Assembly: GCA_029959085.1 (NCBI GenBank)
Contig: JARWIR010000023.1
Coordinates: 10,367,860-10,431,859 of the forward strand
Source: Nemophila menziesii
Taxonomy: Eukaryota > Streptophyta > Magnoliopsida > Boraginales > Hydrophyllaceae
Length of the DNA: 64,000 nucleotides
Direction: 5' to 3'
The position numbers were made by a program, and so were the translations under genes. This document shows, piece by piece, positions 43,800 to 54,324 of this stretch (positions within the stretch are counted from its first letter, which is position 1; each line of letters opens with the position of its first letter). Under the pieces are notes generated by a model. The model was not told where the DNA came from and made no database searches. It was given only the letters and a program-made list of their open reading frames with translations.

Positions 43800-44082
43800 G
43801 GCGCTGACCGGTATACCGGGCGTATCCTCCGGTATACCGGAACATCTGTAGCTCCAAAATTTTTCGTCTGTCAAAATACACGTGGCACCCACCCCGTTGT
43901 ACGGGTTTTCGCTCCTGTGGTGCCCTCCGGTATACCGGGCATAACCTTCGGTATACCGCCCCTCTCAGCTCAAAAATATTTTCGCCTCGGCATGGACCAC
44001 GTGGCAGCCACCCCGTGGTACGGGTTTTTTCCTCTGTGGTACTCTCCGGTATTACCGGGGTTGAGGTCCGGTATACCGCCCA
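43800..44082 (-). repeat. E5 palindrome array with G-boxes
   Basis: Three doublets of CCGGTATACCGG, a perfect 12-nt palindrome, or close variants: 43808/43829, 43927/43949 and 44046/44068. The period is 119 bp. A CACGTGGC box (plant G-box/ABRE core) lies at 43879 and 43998, also 119 bp apart. Each unit also has CCACCCCGT.GTACGGG. Same site as the arrays of E1, E2, E4 and E6, different palindrome. Confidence 0.9.
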
Positions 44083-44277
44083 TATGAACAGATTTTTCCG
44101 AAAATTTTATTTCTCCTCCCGAACTCGATTTCTCCAATTCCTACACACCAAAAACACTAATACCTTTCTCAAATATGCATTATCAGCTAAAAACAACTAA
44201 ACTAAACATAAACTAATGAACGTAAAAGACATAAAAGCATAAAAAACTACGGGATGTCTCCCGTACAGCACTTTTGT
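44083..44277 (-). other. E5 noncoding spacer
   Basis: AT-rich spacer, similar to 34855-35079 of E4. No gene seen. Confidence 0.5.
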
Positions 44278-45540
44278 TTAACGTCTTTCAAAGTTAGACG
44301 TGTTCCCTCTGTCAAGATTTGCGAATATAGCCTCCCCAACAACGAGTAAGGCTATGAACGTCGACCAATCTGCGCTTGACCCCAGTTTTGGGGCGAATTC
44401 TATCACCTTGGCCGAAACAACCTTAGTGACAATGAATGGTCCCATCCACGAGTCTTTGAAACTTCGTGGCCTATTCTCGCGTTTGTGAGCTTTCCATAAA
44501 ACTTCATGGCCAACCCCAAACTCAATGTTTGGCTCAGTATCCACAGGCTTTAAGTGGATCTCCTCAGGAGGGACTTTGTGATGTGAAAGGCTGTGAATGA
44601 TAGGCACGGTGGGATTTAACTTCCTTGGTTTTTTACCCAAGACATAGAAGGTCTCGGATACATTCTTTGCATGAAGGGTGAAGGTCCCTTCTTGGAAGTT
44701 GATCACACTTTGACTTGTGGCCATGAAAGGTCGTCCAAGTATGATTGGAACCTGCTTATCTGCATCAAACTCAAGAATAACAAAGTCAGTAGGGATGGCG
44801 ATATTACCTGCACGGACTAAGACGTCCTCCACTGTTCCCCATGTCCTTTTAACAGAGTTGTCAGCAAACTGCAACTTCACTGGAGTTTTCTCTGATTTCT
44901 GAAGTCCAAGTCTCTCGATCACGGACTTAGGCATAAGATTCACACCAGAACCCACATCGTACATAGCTTTCACTTTGAGCATACCATGTAATTGAATAGG
45001 AAGGTTGAAACTTCCCGGATCTTTAAGCTTTGTAGGTAGCTCTCTCTCACTTCTTCTTGAAACCCTCAGGTTCTCTCTTGGGATCTCTACACTCGCCTCT
45101 TTCTCAGGACTAATTTGCGTAAAAACTTGTTGCGGTGTAAGTCCTCTCTTCTCAATCTCAAGCATTTGGGCGTTGATATTTTTAGGTTGGTACGCCTCTA
45201 CAAATGTCTTGAGCATAGTGTCATCCTTAGAATTTATATCAGGAATAGTTGATGACAGGGGTTGAACAATAGGTGGCGATTCCACCTTCTCTTCTTCTTT
45301 CTCTTCATGCACAGCAGGTGCAACTTCTACTTTTGACTCCTTCTTTGAGTCTTCTTCCTCTTTCTCTTTAGCCAGCTCAGCTGCGTAATCTACCACCGAT
45401 CGAATTTCCTCTTGCATCTTCCTCAGTAGCTCTATAAATTCAGCTTTCTCTTGATCGTCCTCTATAGAAACTTTAGAACACTCAGATTCCACGGGGTTAG
45501 ACTCGGTTGGTTTTTCTTCAGTACTCGGAAACTCCACGGC
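44278..45540 (-). pseudogene. E5 protease fused to integrase C-terminal domain
   Basis: An open frame of 419 codons holds an acidic linker, QMLEIEKRGLTPQQVFTQ, then PR (DPGSFNLPIQLHG, AMYDVGSGVNLMPKS, VPIILGRPFMATS) and the INT C-terminal domain start (FGVGHEVLWKAHKRENRPR). One base is missing near 44397, so the domain ends in a wrong frame. A short deletion near 45540 puts it out of frame with gag. It has no ATG of its own at the start of the frame, which fits expression as part of a gag-PR polyprotein. Confidence 0.85.
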
Positions 45541-46570
45541 ACTTCCTCTTTTGCTTCTTCAATTTCAAGGCAAATAGCCTTCCAAGCTTCGAATCCAACA
45601 TTGTTTTCACCTCCTTCGATTGCCTTTACTTCTTGTTATTCAACAAAACTTGTTAAAACTTTGTTCATCTGTTCTACTTGAGTACGTATTATCTGAAGTA
45701 CGGCATCGTGTCCTCTGATCTTTTCTTCTTGAGCGTTCATATTCGCGGTCAAACGGGCTAGAGTTTGTTGATCCACAGATCCTTCTTGAGGGTACTGAGG
45801 TAAAGCTTTTTGATCTAATGAATCGGTGTAGGCATCTTGGTCAGGTTGTTGTGGGGGAGCAGGTCTATTCTGATTTTGGTACTGACCTCTCTGTTGGTAA
45901 GACTTGTTCTGGGGACGCTGTTGATAATGACTAGGATTAGCGGCCCCTTGTGGATTTGAATACTGCATACCCGGATGGTTTCGGTTACCCCATTGATAAC
46001 CTCCGAGATTGGATATAAAGTAAACAGATTGCGGATTTGATTCGCACTCTTCCCATGTATGATCGTTAACACCACATTGTTGACAACCTTGTGCTTCTTG
46101 TACTACTTTTGTAGCGGCTACATTCTTCTCCATCGCTATCTTCAGCTCTTTGATTTGATTTTCTAAAGCGGATATTTGAGCTGAGTTTGCAGTTTCTGCA
46201 TCTAAACGAAGCGTTCCTCGGGTCTTTGCTACAGAAGCTCGCGTTGAGGGCCAACTTCTTTCTTGTTCCATAATATTCTCTAAAACCTCGGAAGCTTCAT
46301 TGTGATTCATGGACACAAAATTACCCTTCCCTATGTTATCCACCTTTTCTCTACCTTTATCATTAAGTCCTTCACAGAATATAGCAAGTTGTAGAGCAGG
46401 TGTATAACCATGGAGCGGACATCTAGCTAATTTTTGTTGAAACCTTGTCCATGCTTCTCCCACTGTTTCTCCATCTTCTTGAGAAAATCTTGCAAGCTCG
46501 GCTTGATCTTTAAGTCTCATGCTCTTCAGATAAAATCGGTTAAAGAACGCGGCTTGAAGTTCTCTCCAAG
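45541..46570 (-). pseudogene. E5 gag, 3' part
   Basis: Continues gag from RELQAAFFNRFY with RFSQEDGETVGEAWTRFQQK and an intact zinc knuckle CQQCGVNDHTWEEC (46044-46085), then a Q/N/P-rich tail. The frame is open for about 294 codons to a TAA near 45638. Upstream it is cut by the composite insert, which replaced about 70 bp of gag. Confidence 0.85.
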
Positions 46571-46974
46571 AGTGAAGCTTATAGGACGCTATTAGCTATC
46601 GTTAAGGCAAAGAGTTCTGGATGAACATCTTCACACGAGAGAGTATTCAAGAAATAAATTGGAGAAGGTAAGAACAAAGTATATCTAGAGCTGGATGGTT
46701 GATTCGGATGGAGTACATTAGGAGGTAAGGGAATGTGAAATTGGTGATACAAGAAGTGTACATACGAGAAAAGCACTGCACCCTATCATGGGTATTGATC
46801 ACACGAGTCAATAGCCTCGAGAGTATGTTTTCTTTCTTCCCTGACAATTCTGTTGCTCGCGTGTAATGCCAGGAGTAATGTAGGCATCACAAATCTGCAT
46901 GAACTTCTGAATCGATTTTACCGGATCTTGAATAGCTGTAGCAGTATAGAGTCCGAAACTTTGAAATTGGCTGA
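46570..46974. repeat. 405-bp direct repeat, copy 1
   Basis: Without gaps and with only about four mismatches by eye, it matches 53421-53825. The left 280 bp derive from a plus-strand PTPD ORF (part of E6). The right 125 bp derive from minus-strand E5 gag. The junction of the two parts is the same in both copies. Copy 2 is continuous with its natural neighbours on both sides, so copy 1 is the duplicate. Confidence 0.9.
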
Positions 46975-47696
46975 CCATCCAAGGTCCACCTGATATTGCG
47001 AAATTAAAATCCTCTCTATTTTCGAATTTCACCTTGTAATATCCATTACCCACATCAACAAGTTCTAGTTTACCCACTGGATTCCATATTTGGCGAAGTT
47101 TGGTAGATAAATATGTGAAACCTACCTCCCTCCCCAATAGACGAACCACTACAGTATTTCTCCACAAGCGAATTCCTTCTCTAATCTCCTCTCTAGTTCT
47201 GAGCACAGTCGGAATCGTATCCTCCACATCTATTACACCATCTTCCACTAAAGCTTCTTTTTCAGTAAGTTCCTCCTCACCTAAAACCTTCTTCCCTTTG
47301 TCCTCTTTGTCATCTAATTATTACCCGTCACCAAATTTTTCCATCAACCCATTTTAACCGTTTGACTGAAATATTTTTTCGCACCTCTTGGTCCCTGGCT
47401 TGTGTTGTTAATGGCGCTAGGAGGCTTGAAGAAGGATTAATAGAAATCGTCTTTTTTCCTACATCACCAACGGCTGTAGAATTATGCTCCACTTCTGAAG
47501 CGCGTGGTCTCTTTCCTTGGCGTAGGATTCCCACTGATTCATGCAGTGTAGGGAATTCATTTGCAACTTTCTCCACAATAAAGCATTCATCCGTGGCCAT
47601 GTTATCCGTATTCGTAATCTCTATCTCTTTCTCTTGAGTTTCTGACCTAGTTTGGCCATCCGGCATGGCCGGCGGCGGCGGCATGGTGGTGTCCAT
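46975..47696 (-). pseudogene. LINE (L1-type) ORF1 fragment with DUF4283-like domain
   Basis: An ATG at 47696 opens MDTTMPPPPAMPDGQTRSE, a 122-codon frame to 47328. After a frame change the DUF4283-like part follows: LWRNTVVVRLLGREVGFTYL, LRQIWNPVGKLELVDVGNGY, FAISGGPWMV. This is the usual N-terminal region of ORF1 in plant L1-type LINEs. The zinc finger, ORF2 and tail are missing. The frame runs straight into duplicated E5 gag at 46974, making a chimeric open frame 47248-46808. Confidence 0.7.
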
Positions 47697-47951
47697 GCAC
47701 AGTTGGACTCTTTGGTTGTTAGGGTTTCCTTGATCTTCGGAGCTCTTAAGGCTTATTCTTTTTGTGTGATTTTTTTTTGTTCAAAGTATTTTTGCGCCAG
47801 GATTGAATTGGATTAGATTAGGTGTATTTTTTTATTTTAAATATTGAATAAGTGGGGCCAGAATCAATCCTAGCCACCACTTATGTTTTCTCAGAATCGA
47901 TCTACTCCACCACTTAAGTTGGTAAATCCGGACCGTAGGAAAAATTTCAAA

Positions 47952-47982
<31 letters not shown>

Positions 47983-48040
47983 GAATGTCGTAGAATTAGG
48001 AAATTATTTAATTAGTTAGTTCATTACAAATTTAGTTTTT
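47697..48040 (-). other. Possible LINE 5' leader and (AT)n run
   Basis: Noncoding. The part next to the ORF1 ATG may be the LINE 5' UTR. A microsatellite of about 30 bp (AT repeats) lies at about 47953-47982. Confidence 0.4.
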
Positions 48041-49159
48041 CTTGTTATAACACTCTTCTTATTCTTATCAAATCATTCTACTAAATAAATATTAAACTAG
48101 ATAAGATAATTAAATATTAAGTAAAAGCAGGGTCAATGTAGAGATGGAAAATTATGAACAACTCTGTTAGAAGGGTGACCACCTGATAGATCAATCGTCA
48201 ATAGCTTATTTTAAAATATGTGTCTGAATAATGTTTAATATATTTATTTTTAAATTTATTTCAAATTATACAATAATAGATTTAATTCGATTATTTTGCA
48301 CTCTATGTGTTATTATTTATCTACATTATATTGTCTCGTTATTATTGGATTAATTGTATTATTTCGTTCTCATACGATAAATCATATATTTGGGATAGAA
48401 CGGCCTACTTCTTCGTCTATCTATTAATTGTTAATTGTTATTTTTGTTGAATCGACCTATTTAGTCATTTCATATTTGATATTTTATATATCTATCTATC
48501 GATCGTTCGACATGATACAACCGTGCTGCACTGGCGGCAACGGGCTTGCCAGGGTTAACACGACTATCATGATCTATTCCCACCTATCGCAGGAGACGGA
48601 GAGTTCCTTGGCAAATGGGTCGTAGGTTCGGTTTACCCGGGGTACTGCCAGTGTGATAAGGGATCGAGAATTGCGGCGGGACTCATAAGGGAAAGACCAC
48701 AGTATCCCTTGCAACGTGTTTACTACTTGCTAGTGTGCATAGCTTGCTAGATAGTATAGGCTGCCTAGTTTGCTATATACACTTACCTAATTTATTTAAC
48801 GCTTTATGAATGTGTAATTTATATTATGTCCTATATCAATTCAATGACAGCGTCTTAAATACAATTATTGCACCTAGGTTAAAGATCACAAATCACCATT
48901 ATCTACTTTCTCACTAAGCTAGTGGAAACTCACCCCCCCCCTTTTCCCTACCTTTTCAGGTACTAGATAACTTAAGGATTTGGGAAATGGTCAGTAGCTC
49001 AGGATAATCATCAGATGAAGAGTAGAGATTTGTATTCATTAGTTTGTATTTGGTTAATTTTAGTCAATGTAATGTTATAGATAGTTATACAATTTTAATA
49101 AAATGTACTTTTAATTATTTTAAATTAGATAGAATAGTCGAGTTTTTCGGGGTGTGACA
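48041..49159 (+). repeat. LTR-like stretch, possibly a chromovirus (Tekay/Del-like) solo LTR
   Basis: The right end reads TTTTTCGGGGTGTGACA, a common end of plant chromovirus LTRs. The text before it (TTTTCAGGTACTAGATAAC, and a segment with GGGATCGAGAATTGCGGC) is in keeping with such an LTR. The left boundary is uncertain; TGTTATAACA near 48044 is one candidate. No TSD could be matched and no PBS follows. Confidence 0.4.
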
Positions 49160-49606
49160 ACGGTCAATACATCAGAGCAACGTAAAACAAATATATGAAA
49201 TAGATAAGAAGCTTAATCGATTGAAAGGTTAATCCCAAATAAATAAATAAATAAATAGAATTCAAAGATTAAACATGTGCAAAACCCAATTTATGGGAGA
49301 ATTAGTTCATACTAGAAAGAAATAAACTAAAAGATAGATACATACTTGTCAACTTGCTTCTCCTGATGTTGCTACTTGATACTATGGACTAATAACTAAG
49401 CACGGACATGTTTAAAATGATAAGTAGGTTTATTTATAGGTTTTAACTAACCTTAGGTCGAAATATTGGAGTGCAAGGCAAGTTATTGGGTCATTTTCCA
49501 ATTCAAATTTGTTTCCTAAAATATAGGACATGATAAACACTAATTCAATTCATTGGCCATATCTTCTTTGTTACTTATCGGATTTTCCCACACCCCGATA
49601 AGAGAT
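49160..49606 (-). repeat. LTR fragment, minus orientation
   Basis: Diverged match to the outer half of the E5 LTR in the same orientation as E5 (for example CAAAACCCAATTTATGGGAG against CAAAACCCAAGCTATGGGGA). It stops near 49606, where the inverted partner starts. Confidence 0.65.
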
Positions 49607-50144
49607 ATAATTATGACAACACCACATAATCGTCTAGTGTGCGGTAGTTATCCTGACGGGCTTGCCTAGCTAAATAGTCATTAAGGTTTGATCTAACCAC
49701 CAAACATTGCACAGGGATCTCCTACCCAAGCCCCCTGGTAGTGTAGAGGTTGCTTCCTTAGATACCCTAATGGGAGTTAGGAAGAATATAGAATCCTAAC
49801 TACATATATAATGCGCAATTCACCCTTAAGGTTAGAATAACAACTTAGTAAGATAGGCTCATACTAGTAACCCTAATAATCATCTTATTTTCATTTTTAT
49901 TTGTTTATTCGTGTTTGATAATTATTTATCCTAATTATGTTTTAGTATAAACATATAAATTCATTTACTCTATTATTGAATACAAGTTTGAGCTAACTAT
50001 CTAGATCCCTAAGAACGAACTCTTATTTAACTATAACTTGCAAACGATATGTGAACTTGTAGTGAGTTTCTCATGGTAGTATAGAGTTTGTGTCCATTAT
50101 TATTATCTTTATGTATCTATTTACTTATCACACCTTTGCCACCA
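49607..50144 (+). repeat. E6 5' LTR, inner part, plus orientation
   Basis: Diverged match to the second half of the E4 LTR (ACCACATAATCGTCTAGTGT against ACCACATAACGTCTAGTGTC). It ends GCCACCA just before the PBS-like site. The first half is replaced by the opposite-orientation fragment at 49160-49606. Confidence 0.7.
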
Positions 50145-50153
50145 GCAAGTTTT

Positions 50154-50172
50154 TGGCGTCGCTTCCAGAAAT
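50154..50172 (+). other. E6 degenerate primer-binding site
   Basis: TGGCGTCGCTTCCAGAAAT stands where the tRNA-Asp PBS lies in E4, with several changes. Confidence 0.6.
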
Positions 50173-50237
50173 TTTATATTTAGTTATTGTGTTTATTTAG
50201 TGTAGAAGTTTCTATTTATTTCCAGTTTTACGTGTTT

Positions 50238-50256
50238 CCTTTGTCTGTTTTCAGGT
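50238..50256 (+). promoter_or_regulatory. Pyrimidine-rich CAG/G motif before E6 ORF
   Basis: CCTTTGTCTGTTTTCAGGTT, 12 bases before the ATG at 50266. Possible splice acceptor, as in the relatives. Confidence 0.3.
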
Positions 50257-50265
50257 TTATTAGGT

Positions 50266-52155
50266 ATGGAGAACTATTATGCACCAAAGAATACAAATAT
50301 GAATGGGGCCCGGAGTCGAAATTCCTATCATGAAGGTTCGAGCGACCAAGTTCAGGCTCCACCACATCCCATGTATAATCCGCAAGAAGTGTCCTACAAT
50401 AAAGTTTTTCAAACCCTAAACGATGTCATTGGACCAACACTAACCAACATGCAACACATTGCTCAAAATATCGTAAAGAACTTCATGGAATTAATAGATT
50501 CATGAGATTCTCTTACGCAATTCATCAAGATTTCAACTGATAACATGAGAAAAAGTAGACCAGAGAACAATGATACTGTATCACTAGTACAGCTCATGCG
50601 CCAACAAAATCAATTGATGGAGCAGAGATTGACGCAATGCACTACCATTGCTCAAAAATTACAACAAGATTTATATACGCAACTGGGTGATAGCAATGTT
50701 GGGATTGAGGTTTCAACCATAGAATAACCCACCAAGATTAGCTTAGATAAGGAAATTGTTGAGAAACAAGAGGAGAAAGAGGTTGAGAAAGAGTTCAAGC
50801 ATGTGGTTAGTGAAGATGAAAAAGAGACTAAGAAATAAGAGAAAATTGCACCCAAGGTGCAAGAAGAAGAAATTAAGGTGGATCCGCCACCTACACATCC
50901 ATGATCACCACCACGACCAATAAATGTGGACTATCTCAAATACAAGAGGTTCATATAGGAATTGAGCGAAACAAGAATCAACACCCTAGAAGCTAAAAAT
51001 TCGAAAGAGATAGGTTTAATCGAGTTTAATATAATCGAAGTAGCACTTGAAGATTTGGATAGTGAGGATGAGGTTGAATGTAAAACTGCAATAACTGCAG
51101 TGATTCCAATACTAGAAGAGCCCATGAAGCTTAACTTAGAATAACATAACATTAAAATATGGGATTATAGAAGTTGGAAAAGAGAAGAATACATCAGAGG
51201 TGCCGCCTCCACATCTTCTTTTATGACCACCATATCTATTAAGTATTACATATCCTAGTGGTGATACTAAGTTTTAAATGTCAAGCCAAGAAGAAATAAA
51301 GGTGCTTGTACTCGAGGTAATTGAGAAAGAGCCTACAACACCAAAAGTCTTCAAACAGATTCCTTCCGAGAAGAGTGAGAGTGGAGAGGTCGAGGTCAAG
51401 ACAGTTGATCATACTAAAGAAAGCTTGACAACAAGCCCAAAGAACCTACCACCAAATATACAAGATCTGAGAGCTTTATACCTCCAAATAAATATCAGGT
51501 GGTAACTTCAAAACTAAAGCAATTGTGACTTGGGGTTAGGTAGAAATATCATGCCCAAAGATATGTTGAGGAGTTAGGCATGGGATATTCCAAAATAAAG
51601 TACATCAATTTACTGCCCCTAGAAAACTCAACGATAAAGCCATGGGGAGTCATTGAGTACGTGCTTGTCAATGTGGATACTTTAGCTATACCTACAGATT
51701 TTGTTGTTCTTAATAGCATTGTAGGACAACATGTCCCATTGATACTTGGATGTCTATACTTGGTGACAAGTCGTAGCATAATTGATATTCATGAGGGAAC
51801 CGTGACTCACTGAATTGAAGAAGAATCCATAACATTCTACTTTGTGGATGAGAAGAATAAGGAGTCACGTGAGTCCCCAACACTCCGAGTTGTGACCAAA
51901 GAGGTTAAAAAGAGAGTCCATCATAAACCTGTGAAGAAGAGTGTTGAAAATAATTTTGGGGTTGGTGACGAGGTTGCTTGGAAAGCCCCTAAGAAAGAGA
52001 ATAGGCCACGCGGATTCAAGAATTCGTGGATGGGTTTGTTTTTCGTTACAAGAGTTGATACGACAAAACAGATTGAAATTCACACAAAGAAGGGTAACAA
52101 AGTAGATGTGCATAGCCTCACCCGCTCTTGGGGAGGTTATATAAACAAGAGATGA
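50266..52155 (+). pseudogene. E6 ORF remains: N-terminal region, protease trace, integrase C-terminal domain
   Basis: ATG at 50266 opens MENYYAPKNTNMNGARSRNS, the start type seen in E3. An acidic region with many stops follows. PR traces are IPTDFVVLNSIVGQHVPLIL (51690-51750), but the active-site part near 51500-51560 is not readable. The INT C-terminal domain is well kept: FGVGDEVAWKAPKKENRPRG, then HSLTRSWGGYINK, ending at 52155. RT, RNase H and INT core are absent, as in E4 and E5. No zinc knuckle is seen. Confidence 0.7.
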
Positions 52156-53172
52156 TCCATGTAACATGTCAAACTTTAAAATACGTTAAAAAAAAGTGCC
52201 TTACGGGAGACAACTAGCAATTCTTTTATGTTTTTATGCTTTAGTTTTGTTTAAGTTTAGTTAGTTTATGTGTTTTTGAGTGCATATGGAACTAATGAGG
52301 AAGGTACGAGTGCTTTTGATGTGTAGCTATGCAAGGGTTCGAGTTTGGGGTGAAAAATTGGAAACTTGTTGAAGGTAAGGAATGTTGGATAGAGATAAAT
52401 TGCGGTGTATCGTAGTACTACCGGTACACTGCACCTATTGGCGACAAAAATTTACCAAAACTTCGAACAAACATAAATTTGGACTCCGGTATCGAAATTC
52501 ACTTTTTTTTTTCGAGTCTAATCTGCATATTTTTTTGAGATCTATCCAATGGAGTAGGCAACACCTTGACTGGAGATAAAATTAAAAACAATTTTTTGCA
52601 AGGGACGACAGCTAGGTGTGGTACACCGCACCACAAAATACCGTTACAACAGTGTACAAATCAGGTACATGTGTGAGAGGAGGCAAAGAATACCGTGTCG
52701 TCACACGTGCGAAGGTGGTAACACGATCCTGGACAAAATCTAGGGGTAGTATATTGCACCTCCACCCGTGGTGCACCGCATTAGCCGCCGACGGAGAGGG
52801 AAGTTGAGATTAGCTTATATAACACTTTTTAATCATAAACCTTATACCTATTTCTTCTCCAAGCCCGCCCAAACTCCATTAAAACTTTACCAAACCTTCA
52901 TCTCACTTCAAAGCACCACCAAATCACCATGAATTCATATCCAATACATTCCTACAAACAAGATTAAACCAACCAAATCATTCCAAAAGACCTAGAATCC
53001 AAGAATAAAAAACTAAATTTTCTTAAACCTATACTATTCAAGCAAGAGTTCATCTTACCCGCTTAAAGAATCATCATCCTTACAACTTTCCTACTCCAAA
53101 TAACACCTTATCTATCTATAATAAAAAGGTAGTTCAAGAGTGTTTAAACCTATGAGTTTGGGGTCAAAAGAG
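52156..53172 (+). repeat. E6 noncoding region with degenerate palindrome array
   Basis: Palindromic units are GCGGTGTATCGTAGTACTAC...TACACTGC near 52402-52433, GGTGTGGTACACC near 52616-52628 and GCACCTCCACCCGTGGTGC near 52757-52775. An ACACGTGC box lies near 52702. PPT-like motifs lie near 52335-52350 and 53154-53165. Otherwise AT-rich and without a gene. Confidence 0.6.
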
Positions 53173-53691
53173 ATGACGAAAGGAACAAAGACACTATCTG
53201 GTGTTAGGTTGATGAAGAATCAAAGCATAGTATTGGGTGAGATTAAGAAGAAAACATTTGTGAAGTGTAAGTTTGGGGAACAAGAAGAAGTGTACGTTGA
53301 GCCAATAAATTAGTAAAGGACCCGGTTTTTGGTGGATTCAAGTCCTAAAGAGCAAGGAATTATGATTGAGGAGGAGAAGATTCCAATACCTCCTCTAATA
53401 GAGATTCATATACCCTAGATGAGTGAAGCTTATAGGACGCTATTAGCTATCGTTAAGGCAAAGAGTTCTGGATGAACATCTTCACACGAGAGAGTATTCA
53501 AGAAATAAATTGGAGAAGGTAAGAACAAAGTATATCTAGAGCTGGATGGTTGATTCGGATGGAGTACATTAGGAGGTAAGGGAATGTGAAATTGGTGATA
53601 CAAGAAGTGTACATACGAGAAAAGCACTGCACCCTATAATGGGTATTGATCACGCGAGTCAATAGCCTCGAGAGTATGTTTTCTTTCTTCC
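53173..53691 (+). pseudogene. E6 PTPD ORF, broken and internally deleted
   Basis: ATG at 53173 opens MTKGTKTLSGVRLMKNQ, like the MTNRT starts. Later stretches align with the E5 core in three frames (HERVFKK, IGEGKNKVYLEL, FGWSTL). The end matches the 3' end of the ORF and the sequence after its stop in E4 (CCTCGAGAGTATGTT). Most of the core is deleted. Its last part was copied into 46570-46850. Confidence 0.6.
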
Positions 53692-53825
53692 CTGACAATA
53701 CAGTTGCTCGCGTGTAATGCCAGGAGTAATGTAGGCATCACAAATCTGCATGAACTTCTGAATCGATTTTACCGGATCTTGAATAGCTGTAGCAGTATAG
53801 AGTCCGAAACTTTGAAATTGGCTGA
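53421..53825. repeat. 405-bp direct repeat, copy 2
   Basis: The donor-like copy: left part continuous with the E6 PTPD remains, right part continuous with E5 gag up to 54156. See copy 1 at 46570-46974. Confidence 0.9.
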
Positions 53826-54156
53826 GCATACCCGGATTGGGTCTAAATTTGATATTTGGAATCTCAGGAGGGCGGTAACCAATTGGTTGAACATGGAATG
53901 GTACATTGAGGCCCGGTAAGTCTTGTTCAACTCTGTTCTTTTGATTATTAAGATTATTCTGCCCATTACCTCCTCCTGCTGGTAGTTGTTGTCCTTCTTG
54001 TCCCCCGAGTGGTGGATCTTGTTGACCAAGGGGTGGTCCAAGTGGTGGATCTTGGGCTGCCATTACTCTTCTCAAGGCTCTTTCCTCACGAACTCGTTTG
54101 TTGTAAGGTCTGAAGCTCCTCTCAGGCTCCGATAAAGGAGGCCAAGAATTAAACAC
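53692..54156 (-). pseudogene. E5 gag, 5' part
   Basis: The frame opens FNSWPPLSEPERSFRPYNKR (first codon GTG, no ATG), then a Gln/Pro/Gly-rich part, then the gag core start QFQSFGLYTATAIQDPVKSI and ITREQLYC. At 53692 it runs into the composite insert. The remainder of gag is at 45541-46570. Confidence 0.85.
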
Positions 54157-54299
54157 TGTGAAACCTGAAAAAGACTAAAGCAAACCACAAGCGTAAATCT
54201 GGAAAAATAAAAACTAAACTAAAAACTGAAAAGTAAAAAGTAAAAACTAATTAAAAACTAATACTCGAAATAGATAACCCACACGCTAACGAGACACAA

Positions 54300-54318
54300 G
54301 TCCCCGGCAGCGGCGCCA
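54300..54318 (-). other. E5 primer-binding site (tRNA-Asp type)
   Basis: TGGCGCCGCTGCCGGGGAC on the minus strand. Confidence 0.9.
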
Positions 54319-54324
54319 AAAACT

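Larger units (their letters stand above)
46571..53691. mobile_element. Composite insert in E5 gag
   Basis: The block interrupts E5 gag and replaces about 70 bp of it. From left it holds direct repeat copy 1, a LINE ORF1 fragment (minus), an LTR-like stretch, two LTR fragments in inverted order, the interior of E6 (plus) and most of copy 2. It has no own TSD. The LTRs and TSD of E5 lie outside it, so it arose after E5 insertion or travelled inside E5. Confidence 0.8.

Noticed and set aside
43800..44082. CRISPR-like array of repeats and spacers
   Set aside because: The spacers are themselves repeated between units, the window is a plant genome with no cas genes, and the design is a tandem repeat with palindromes.
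52382..52807. Short ORFs over the E6 palindrome region
   Set aside because: No counterpart in relatives and located in the repeat array.
54300..54318. tRNA-Asp gene fragment
   Set aside because: Only the 3' end complement is present, at the fixed distance after an LTR; it is a primer-binding site.
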